Assembly (NCBI GenBank): GCA_037447655.1
Contig: JBBHKE010001428.1
Span: 88,180 to 152,179, forward strand
Reading direction: 5' to 3'
Origin: Zygnema cylindricum
Lineage: Eukaryota; Streptophyta; Zygnematophyceae; Zygnematales; Zygnemataceae
Length of the DNA: 64,000 nucleotides
Each line of letters begins with the position of its first letter. Position 1 is the stretch's first letter. The notes under the pieces were generated by a model. The model made no database searches. It was not told the DNA's origin and was given only the letters and a program-made list of their open reading frames with translations. This document shows positions 32,632-44,600 of the stretch, one piece after another. The position numbers and the translations under genes are program-made.

Positions 32632-35600
32632 AACATGTGCATGCAATGATTGAGGCGACAATCGGGCAAACCCGTTCTTTGTATGGAAGATGCAAACTGT
32701 TAACAAATGATCTCTCCATAGGAATAGCAGTATGTTTTTGTTGATTTGTTTTAGTGCATGAAATAATCGAAGATGTTGTGTTCTTTCATGCTTGAAGTTA
32801 ATCAACATTTTATCAATGAAATACATAAAAGAATTTTACAATTCTTGAGTTTTAATCTTTTGAAAAAGATGTTTGTGAAGGTGGCGCAAATGCGATTTTC
32901 GCATTTTTCGTGGATTTTTTCATGGGTTCTAGGTTAAATCTAATATGGATAAAGGAATGGGATTGAAATTTATGCATGCGGTTTACGATATCTATTGTCA
33001 ACTTGTGACCTTTACGACTTTCCAGTGCACTCATATTTTGTACGAAACATTTTAGGTTTTTGGGGTTATCACATGTTACCCCTCGATGATGTTTGAGCAA
33101 AAATATGAAAAAAAAAATGAATGTACTATGCCTTTATACGATCGGAAAAATGTTTTGTGAATCCCTACTGCTTGCTAGATGATGATGATTTAATTTTACT
33201 CACATTCACGTGCAGTAACTCTGTCACCTCCCCCACCTCCACCATCTCCTCCACCCGCCCCACCACCACCTGTGATAATGAACGCTGGAGACAGTACGTT
33301 TTTTCCTCCTTTAACTTTAAATTTTCCCTTGTCTTTGTCTGTAGCTTATGTATTCACACGTGGGAAAGTTTTAGCAGATGTAGGAAAGCTCTAACAGATT
33401 CGCTCCTCTGACGCACGTTTGTGGCTACTGGTGGTACTGCAGGGGCGGCTCTGGAGGCGATGAAGGCAGCCACCAATGAGAATTTTCCTGAGATTAAATG
33501 TGGTTTAAAGGGTTCTTATAGTATCGCGTGCAATGATGACGGTCGCGTGACAGCGATGTGAGTTATCATCGCTCCGTGCACTCTCCTTTGCAATGATTGC
33601 GCACTAAATCTCGCACTGAATTTTGGATTCATAAGCTCTATGCACTCTCGCTAGAATGACTATGCACTGAATTTCGCATCGAATTCTTGTTTGTGGTTTG
33701 CGTGCACTCTTTGTTAGATGCTTGGGCGCATGGGAGGTTTCACAGAGAGCAGAGGAGAGGAATAGGAAAGTGAGAGGCGAGGGGGGAGAGGAGAGAGGAG
33801 GATAACAACTACTTGTGTGATAACCAATGGGAGGGGGTGTTAGTAATCTCTTTGGCTACAATAGATAGCAAGGGGGGAAAGAACGAAAGAACTCATTCAA
33901 CGACCAATGAGAGTGGGATGTAGATGGGGATCGGAATCCTTTTAGAAAATTGGGGGGGAGGAAGAGAAAATGAAGGATCTTGTTACTTGATGGAGAGGGG
34001 ACGAGGGTTTTGAAAAGGGAACTTTTTCAGCGAATGTGTGGGAGGATCAGAAATGAGGAGAGGCGAGGTGGGGAGAGGGAAGGTTTTGTTTGAAAAATAT
34101 TGGGAGGCAGGTGCAATCAATTTTTTGTTGAATAGTATATAACAGGCGGAAAAGGAGCAAGGCAGGGAGGATAGGGTAACTTGTAAAAGACAAAGATTTG
34201 AAGTTCAAGTGCAGGAAAGTGAGAACGAGGGAACTCATCTGACAATAAAGGACACACGAGGGGGAAAGGGAGGGAGAGGGGGAGAAAGACGGGACGTTGT
34301 TTGAAAACTGACTGGCGGGGGTGGTGTGCAGAAATCTCAATTTTTTGGGATTAACGGGGATTATTCCACCGGAAATTGGATCTCTCTCAGAATTAACCAA
34401 TCTGTAAGTAATAAAACTAGAAACTACAGAATAAAGTCTATTATTGGTTAATCACTAGAACTATCTTGCTTCAAATGAGAATTGCATATTTTTTCTTACA
34501 ATCTTTTGCTTGTCTTTGTTTGAGTGGATAGGGAGGGAAAGGTGTGTGGTTACATCAGGGGTGCTTTTGAGGGGCGGTGGATGTTTTATTTTGTATTTAT
34601 TTATTTTTTGTATCTATTCTCAGATTTATGGCTGGCAATTCCTTGAATGGAAGTATTCCTTCGTCCATCGGCCAACTGGCGAATCTCACACTTTTGTAAG
34701 ACTCTTGAGATAAATCATGTTTATGCTATCGATTTTAAGTGTCAAAAGTAGTCTTTTCAAAGACATGGTTTGTGGATGGGGGAACATGAGAGTGGAAGAG
34801 GATAAGTGGCTGAAGCTATGTATTTCAATCGATAATCACATTTATTCTTAACAACTCTTAACAAAATAATTTTATACCAGAGAGAGGCTCCTAAAAGAGG
34901 CAAATTAACAAATCCTCAATCTATCATACTATGAAGACAAGTCGAATAAAGTTATGACTTAGTATCTAACATGGTAGTCTTTTAGATTTGTTCTCCTTTC
35001 TATACAGCCCCAAAAGCCCCAAAAAGACACACAAAACTGGTTATGTTTCTTATTAGAACTCCATGCTTTAAAGTATAATGTTTGAAATGATTAAAACGAG
35101 TAAACTAAACAAGTTGAAAGATGGCATGTTGAGGAATAATGCAGAAATTGGTTTCAAATTTCAACCTTTCTTTAACAAATGCATGGAAATTGATTTTGAA
35201 TAGTCCACATGTATAGGGGGGGGAGAATGAAGGATCTAGTTAGAAAAGAGAGGGGGGAGGAGGGTCCACGAAGGGTTGAGTGGCCTAATTTATCGACAGA
35301 AGGGGTGGGGGTGTAGATATTGAGATGTGGTATGAAAGAAAATGTAGGGGAGAGGGAAATGTCTAAAATACATTGATGATTTTTCAAATTAAATATACCA
35401 GGAAAGAGTATTGGATTAGTTGTATTTCATAATCATTTGTTTTTCTTTGAGAAAATGGAGGAAACGGAGGTTTTTTGGAGGTATTTAGAGTTTTTAAGGG
35501 CCAGTGGATGTTTTCTTATTTCAAGATTTTTCTGTTTGCTGTGTAATTTCCCAGAAATCTAGGTATGAACCAATTGAGTGGAAGTATCCCATCGTCCATC

Positions 35601-38600
35601 GTCCAGTTGACAAAACTCACAGGCTTGTAAGACTCGTGACATAATACATGGTTTATTTAAGTATCAAAATGTTAAAAATAGACTAAAATGGACATGGTTT
35701 GTGATGAAGCAAGAGGGGAGAGGTGAGGAGTATTAATGGTTGAAGCTAACTAATTTGCATTTAAGAATCAAAAGTAAAATTTTCATTTAGAAATCAACCT
35801 ATCATACTATATTTTCAAATCGTTTTCAAAATTCCGAAAAGTAAGAATACCTCAAATGCTTATCTGTAAGCTTTCTTGTCCGACCCACTATAAACTCCTT
35901 GCTTCACATATTTTACTATTTTTTTTTATACATTTCCACCATTCGCATGCATAATTTTGTTTGAAATGTTTCAGAAGTAAACAAACTAAAAAATTAAACG
36001 AAGACATATAGAGGGCAAGTTGGGAGGTTAACATCATAATTCAACATTTCTACTTTCAATTGCAATTGTTAGCATTTACAGTCCACCTCCTCTCTCCCCT
36101 CTCCTTCGCTATATTCTATGACTTAGTCCTTCTGATTTAATTGATGTATATATGTGTTTTATACATACACATGTATGTATTTAAAACTTGAAATCTGTTC
36201 ACAACTACCTAATATATCAAAGCCTCAAGTACAGATGAAAAAACAGTATACAATGCACTACGATGCACTAGAAAATTATATAAAAACTTGAAAGCGAAAA
36301 ATCATGTAGTTGTATACATGGATATATATTTTGATTCCCCTCCCGTCACATTAGTTATTCAATGAAATGCGGTCAAAAGGAAAAAACAATATAGAATAAA
36401 ATTTCAATTCACAAACCAGCATACAGAAAGATATCCCTCGCCATGTGGATCTTGTTTCCATCCTCTGCCCTTCTCCCTCATGTACCTTCCTCCATTTTAA
36501 ATACCAAAGAAGGGCAAATCAAATAGTATATCTAAAATACTCGGGTTTTGGGTGTTGGCAGGTACTTATTTACGAACCGATTGAGCGGAAGTATTCCATC
36601 TTCGATCGGTCTAATGAAAGCCCTCGATGAGATGTAAAGAGAACATTCTTCCAACATTGCAATAGTAGTTTACTTTGATGAATGATACTATGGTTATTTT
36701 TGTGATGAATCAGCTATTCAATGTGGATGTATGATACTATGATGATATAACGTTTTGATGATATACTGTAATTTAATATCTAATTTAATGTTAATATATG
36801 GCACTATGGTATGTATCAGTAGTTACTTCGATGTTAACTTAGCTATGTTACTTTTCAATAATGTACTGCATGTTGATGGTCTATGATGGATGAAGAGTGC
36901 AATGTGGGGGTCATAAATGAAAGTAAAATGGTGTACAATTGTTTTTTTCCCTCATTCCTAGCACTTGTTTTTGTGATTGGTTTTGCAGATGATTTTTAAT
37001 TTATTTATTTGCTTTTTGACTTCTTTTCATTGAACACTTACTTCCTAGTTGACATAGCTATGTTATGTTTCAATAATTTAATACATCTTGATGGTCTATG
37101 ATGGATGAAGAGTGCAATGTGGGGGTCATAAATGAAAGTTAAATGGTGTGAAATTTTAATATCTCACATTGTTTTTTTCCCTCTATTTTTAGCTCTCATT
37201 TTTGTAATTGGTTTTGCAAATGACAACCTTCTTATACATATTTTTCGGTCTTCATCCAAAATCGGTATTTTTTACCTTTACCTGATGAAAAATTGGTTTT
37301 ATTGGGCTCACGGTTTTAATACTTTTTCAAATACCATTCTTATCGGAAAAATGAAGTGACCAAATGTTGGAAAGGGTGGGTGTGGGGCTATGCCACCATT
37401 TACAACATTGTGGAAATTTTGTATTTTTGACCTCGTATTTATTTCCCCGTTTCAGGTTTCTTCCTTTCTTACATTGGTTTGCATGTGTAAGGGGCAGAGG
37501 GCTAAGGGGACAATTGGCTTCGAGTATGAAGCGGACCGAGGAAGAAAGGGAGAGGGAGTGTTGACGTTTTCTCATTTTTTTATTTGTTGTATTTCTCAGA
37601 GATGTACATACCAATCAATTGAGTGGGCCTATTCCATCATCCATCGACCAATTAACAAACATGTATAGGATGTAAGACATATACACTACCTATGGTTATG
37701 TTATGGATCGAGAGACACTAATTCCCATGATTTGAAATAGGCAAGATTCAACAGTGATGAAGCCATGTGATTTAGATGTAAGAATCAAAAATATATCTTA
37801 GGAGAAATAAAATCTTAGAGGCTCATAAGATATCAACACTTCAAAAAAAATCAACACTCGATTTTCCAAACCGTTTTTAAGATTCAAAAAAAAACTACAC
37901 CTTCTTACCTTACACGATTGTCCTTCAAAAGATACACCCTTAAATACCATTTCAAAATTTTTTTTTTCTCTCAAATCCACCCTTTTCCTTCTAGTAGAAT
38001 ATCATGTTTTAAATGACCTAAAGACATAGTTTCAACAATCAAAGGCGTAAAGATGGTGGTTAGGGAAATATAGGAAATGATGTCTAAGTTGAGCATTCAC
38101 TTACAATTGCATTTGCTTGCCATTCCACTGTCCCCTCTCCCGCCCCCTCCCTCCCTCCCTCCCTGGGTTAATCTCTTTTTTTCCCCTATTGGGGCGTTTT
38201 CCTCTCTTTGTATTGGTTTTTAGATGTTGGGGGAGGTGAGGTGTCTTTGAGTATTCTTTTTTATGTCTACGTTGAAGGGGTATAGGGGGATCTTACACAA
38301 CCTTTGAAGCCGTTAAATTTTTTATTCACTAGTAGATGAGAATATGACACAATCACCTAAATTAGAATTTTCTTTTGTTTTCTTCTTTTTTCCTTTTTAA
38401 AATGGGAAGTCCTTGAATATTTATCGTGTTTTTTCAACGTTGAAATTGGGAGTAATGTATTTGAAAAACGTCAAAATATTGGTTGCAGACTCTTCTATGA
38501 TTTATGTCTTTAATCAATCGCCGAACATTTTTAAGAAATTTCTTCATTTTTCAATCAAAATCTAACACCACATTCTCGAATGTACTCTATGCGGTTACTG

Positions 38601-41600
38601 TTTTCTTTTTTAAATCTCTTATAAATGAATCGAGTTTCATGCCTTCGTTATTGATTTTATTTGCTCCTCGTTTTTGTAGGGATTTCCATGGCTTACCCAA
38701 GTTTTTCTTTCACAATGACGTTCTATAATTGCAGAGATATTTCAGATAATTACTTCACCGGTCCGATAAGCAGAATCTATGGGAAACCAAGTTGTGGACT
38801 TTTGCCAGACAATTGTCTCTTTGACTCCAATCTTCCAACGGATTGTTCTTCTTCCTTTCAACGACCCAAAAGTATTTGTGAAGCGTTTTGCAACGCGGTG
38901 AATTCCACAGGGCCTTGTGGGGGAAATGGTATTTGTTCTACAAGTCCGAACGCGTCAACAAGTACATGTGCCTGCAATGACGGATACGACAATCAGGCAG
39001 ACCCTTTCTTTTGTGCATGTAAGTGTACGGAAGATGCACACTGTTAACAATTGACTTATCCATAGGAAAAACAATAGTGTTGAGTTTTTTGTGCGTATGA
39101 AAGAATCGAAGATGATGTGTTGTTTCATGCTTGAAGTGAATGGACCTTTTAACAAGAAAAATGTAAAAGGATTTTACAAGCCATGAGTTTTAATCTTTTG
39201 GATAAGATGTTTGTGAAGGTGGCACAATTGTGATTTTTGTGCTTTTTTTATGCGTCCTAAGTCTATTATGGATTATGGAATGGGACTGAAATTTATGCAT
39301 GCGTTATACGATATGAATTGTGGACTCGTGACCAACATACCCATATTTTGAATGAAACATTTTTTGGTGTTTGGGGTTCATATGCACGTGTTACCTCTCT
39401 ATGATGGTTGAGCAAATATACGATTAAAAACATGAATGTACTATACATTTATACGATTGGCAAGATGTTTTGTTTATCCCTACTGTTTGTAAGATGATGA
39501 TGTTTTAATTTGACTCACATACACGTGCAGTAACTCCGACCCCCCCACCACCTCCACCTTCCGCGCCACCACCACCTTTGATTATGGACGTTGGAGATAG
39601 TACGTTTTTCCCTCCTTGCACTTTTGATTTTCCCTCGTCTTTTTCTGTATCTTATGTTCACTCGTGGGAAATATGTTTTCACACGTGGGAAATTTTTGGC
39701 AGATGTTTGAAAGCTCTAACGTATTCGCTCCTCTGACGCACATTTGTTGCTACTGCAGAGGCGGCTCTGGAGGCCATGAAGGCGGCCACCAATGAGAATT
39801 TCCCTGAGATTAAATGCGGTTTAAAGGATTCTTACAGTATCGCGTGCAATGATCTTGGTCGCGTGACAGGGCTGTGAGTGATCATTGCTCCGTGCACTCT
39901 CCTCTGTAACGATTATTCACTGAATCCCGCACTGAATTTTGGATTCATAAGCTCCATGCACTCTCCGCTAGAATGACTATGCACGGAATTCCGCGCTGAA
40001 TTCTTGTTTGTGGTTTGCGTGCACACTTTGTTGGATGCTTGGGCGCTCCAGAGGTTTCAGAGAGAGCAGTGGAGGGGGACAGGAAAGGGGAGAGGCGAGG
40101 GGGGAGGGGGGAGAGGAGGATCACACAGCTATTTGTGTGACAACCAATGGAAGGCGGTGTTAGTGATTTCTTTGGGTATATTAGATAGAAAGGGGGAAAG
40201 AACGAAGGAACTCGAACGGCCAATGAGAGAGGGATGTGGATGGAGATGGGAAGTCTTTTAGGGAAGAGGGGAGAGGGAGAGAAATGAAGATTCTTGTTAG
40301 CTGAGGGAGAGGGGACAAGGGTGTGGAAAAAGGGAACTTTTTCAGCGCCCAGGGGGGAGGGGTGTAGACATCCAGACGTGTTAGGAATGTGTGGGAAGAT
40401 CAAAAGGGAGGATTGGTGAGGGGGGAGAGGGAAGGTCTTTTTTGAAAATTACTGGGAGGCAGGTGCAAAAAAACATTGTTGAATAGTGTATAACAGGCCA
40501 AAAGGGAGAGAGGGAGGATAGGGCAATTGTGAAAGACATTTTCTGCTGGGTGAAGGGTGGGTAACTGAGAACGAGGGAACCCATCTGACAAAAAGGGACA
40601 CACGATGGGAGAAGGGAAGGAGAGGGAGATTAGGAAGGAACCTCGTTCAACAACTGACTGGTGGGGCTGTGTGGGTGGTGTAGATATTTCAATGCTTTGG
40701 GATTAACGGGGATTATTGCACCGGAGATTGGAGCTCTCTCAGAATTAACCGAGCTGTAAGCTAAAAACTATCGAATAAATTCCAGCATTGGTTGATCGAT
40801 AGATGTATCTTGCTTAAAATGAGAATTGCATTTTTTTCTTACAATCTTTTGCTTGTCGTCGTTAGAGTGGAGAGGGAGGGAGAGGAGTGCTTTTGAGGGG
40901 CGGTTGATGTTTTTTTATTTTTTAATTTGTTTATTTTTGTATCTTTTATCAGAATTCTAACTCGCAATTCCCTGACTGGAAGTATTCCATCGTCCATCGG
41001 CCAATTGACAAATCTCACAACTATGTAAGACTCTTGAGACAAATTATGGTCATGCGATGGATCGAAAGTGTCAAAAGTAGTCTTTATAAAAACACGGATT
41101 GTGGATGGGGGAACAAGAAAAAGTGGAAGAGGATGATGGCGGAAGCCATGTATTTTCAATACAGCCAGAAAAATGCATACAAAACTGCCTATATTTTTTT
41201 AGTAGGACTCCACCCTTCACACGCATAATGTTTGAAATGATTAAAACGATTAAACTAAGCAATTAAAAGTTGAAGGATGGCATGTTGAGGAATAATGCAG
41301 AAATTGGTATCAAAGTTCAACCTTTCCTTAACAAATGCATTTGTGCATTTACACTCCCCCTTCCCTCCCTCTCCATTGCTACATTCCATCCCTCAGTTAC
41401 TCCAAATGAGATAGATTTACATACATACATAAATATACACATAATTTGTTTATTTCAAATTAACTGATATATATATATATATATATATATATTTACACCT
41501 ATACATGTGTACATACATGCCTGTAACATGTTACGAAAAACTTGAGAGGGGTTTTGTTTATGATAAATATGATAAAAATGGAGGAGAGGGGAGAGGGGAG

Positions 41601-44600
41601 AGGGAAATATCTAAAGAAAATTAATAAATTTTCAAATTAAACATACCAAAAATGAGTATTGCATTTATTTGATGTTATAATCATTTGCTTTTCTTTGTGA
41701 AAGTGGAGGAGATGGAGGGGGTTTTTTTTGAGAGACGGTGGATGTTTCCTTATTTCAAGATTTGTTTTTTTTTGCTGTGTGGTTTCCCAGAAATCTAGGT
41801 AGGAATCAGTTGAGTGGAAGTATCCCATCGTCCATCGTCCAGTTGACAAAACTCATCACGTTGTAAGTCTCATGACATAATACATGGTTTATTTATGAAT
41901 CAAAATGTTAAAAATAGACTTAAATGGACATGGTTTGTGATGGAGGAAGAGGGCAGAGGCGAAGAGGATCAATGGTTGAAGCGAACTAATTTGCATTCAT
42001 GAATCAAAAATAAAATTTCAATTTAGGAGTCAAAGAACACTCAAAGATCCTCAACCTGTCAAACTCTATTTTCAAATCGTTTTCAAGATTCCGAAAAGTA
42101 AGAATTTCTGAGTACCTCAAATTGTTATCCTTATGCTTTCTTGTTCGTCCCTCTGTGCACTCCTTGCTTCGCATAATTATTTGTGTTTTCCTGCAACTCC
42201 ACCAATCGCATGCATAATTCTATTCGAAATGATTCAGAAGTAAACAAACTAAAAAATTAAACGAGGACGTTTAGAGCGAAGATTGAGAGGTCAACATCAT
42301 AATTCACCATTTCCCCTTTCAATTGTATTTGTTTGCATTTACACTCCACCCCCCCTCTCTCCCCCTCTCTTCCACTACATTATATGACTTAGTTCAATTA
42401 ATTTAATTGATGTCTGCATATGAAACAAAATATTAAATATTTCTCAACTACCTAATAAACCAAAGCATCAATTGAAGATGAATAAAACAACAAGTAAACA
42501 AAGGTATACTGCACTAAAATGCACTAGAAAATTATGTAAAAACTTTGAAGTTGTATTTTGACAGAGGACACATGGATATAATTTTTATCCCCCCTCCCAT
42601 TGGCCTTCCCTCCATTGACATTGGGTGTTCCATGACATATGGTTAAAAGAAAAATCAATCCATAAACCATCACACAAAAATATATCCCTCGCCATATAGA
42701 TCTTGTTTTCATCCTCTGCCCTTCTCCTTCATATACCTTCCTCTATGATTATAAACACCAAAGATCTGCAAATCAATAGTATATCCAAAAAAATAAAATT
42801 TAACTCGGGTTTTGGGTGTTGGCAGATCCTTATATATAAACCGGTTGAGTGGAAGTATTCCATCCTCCATCGGTCAAATGACATCCCTTTCAGAGATGTA
42901 AGAGTATACATTATTCCAATGATACATTTCAATAGTATATTTCATTGTCGGCATATGATAAATTTTAATAGTTTTCTTTGATAAATGACGCTATGGTTTT
43001 TTTTGTCGTGAATCAGCTATTCAATGTGGATGCATGATACTATGATGATATAACGTTTTGATAATATACTTCAATGTTAATATATGGCACTATGGCATGT
43101 ATTAGTAGTTACTTCGATGTTAACATAGTTATGTTACGTTTCAATAATGGACTGCATCTTGATGGTCTATGATGGATGAAGATTGGAACGTAGGGTTCAT
43201 ACATGAACGTTAAATGGTGTGAAAATATAACATTTCAAAATTGTGTTTGTCCCTCCATTCTTAGAACTCCTTTTTGTGATTGGTTTTGCAGATGGTTTTA
43301 AATTTGATTACTTGCTTTTTGATTTGTTTTCATTGAACATTTAGAAGTGGCGTGGGTCATGTGGAGGATGTGGTGGGTGTGCAAGTTAAAGGGTGTGGTG
43401 GTTAAAGATAGAATATGAATATATATATAAAAAAATATGAATATGAATATATATATATGTTGTTATAATACGCATGTCATTATTACGCACATGTACATGC
43501 ATGTATATGTAGTAAAGGTTTAAATATGCTACGAACATGGACGGATTTTACACAAATTTATATATTTTTCAGTCTTCATCCAAAATCGGGGTTTTTTGCC
43601 TTGCCTTGATGAAAAATTGGTTTTGTTGGGCTCACGGTTTTAATAACTTCTCAAATATTATACTCATCGGAAAAATGAACTGACCGAATGTTGGAAAGGG
43701 TGGGTGTGGGGCTTTGCAACCATGACCTCGTATTTTTTTCACCTCTTTAGGTTTCTTCCTTTATCTACATTGGTTTGCATGTGTATGGATGGGGGGCTAA
43801 GGGGAGAGGTGGCTTCGGGTATGAAGCGGAAAAAGGAGGAGGGGGGGTGCTGATGTTTTATCATTTTTTGATTTGTTTTATTTTTTTGTAATTACTCTCA
43901 GATATGTAGGTAGCAATCAATTGAGTGGGAGTATTCCATCATCCATCGACCAACTCTCAAAGATCTCCTCTATGTAAGACACATGACACTAATTATGGTA
44001 TGCTATGGATCGAGAGACACTAACTGCCATGATTTGTACTAAGGGAAAATTCGAAAGAAAAATTATTGAAGCCATGTAATTGAAATATAAGAATCAAGCT
44101 TTCATCTAAAGTCTCAAAGGCTCGTAAGACATCAACCCTTCAAAACACCCTTTCCCTACACATGTTTACCTCTATGTGTGGAAAAACCACCTCTCCCTTT
44201 CCCTCTCAAACGGTCACACTCAATTTTCCAAATCGTTTTTAAGATTAAAAAAAAAAAAACTTGGTACCTAACATGCATGTCCTTCAAAATATATCCCCTA
44301 TACACTTTTGAAACTTTTTTTTCTCTCAACTCCACCCTTCTCCCTCTAATATTTTATCATGTTTGAAATGACCTAAAGACACAATTTCAACAAATAAAAG
44401 CGGAAAGATGGTAAAGTGAGGGAAATTATAGGAAATGGCGTCTAATTTTAATATTCACTTACAACTCCATTTGCTTTCCATTCCATTGCCCCCCCCTCCC
44501 TCCTCTCCTTCCCTGAGTTGATCTCTTTTTTTCCCCTATTGGAGTGTTTTCCTCTCTTTATATTGGTTTGTATGTCTTGGGGTAGTCCTTGTAGAGTATA

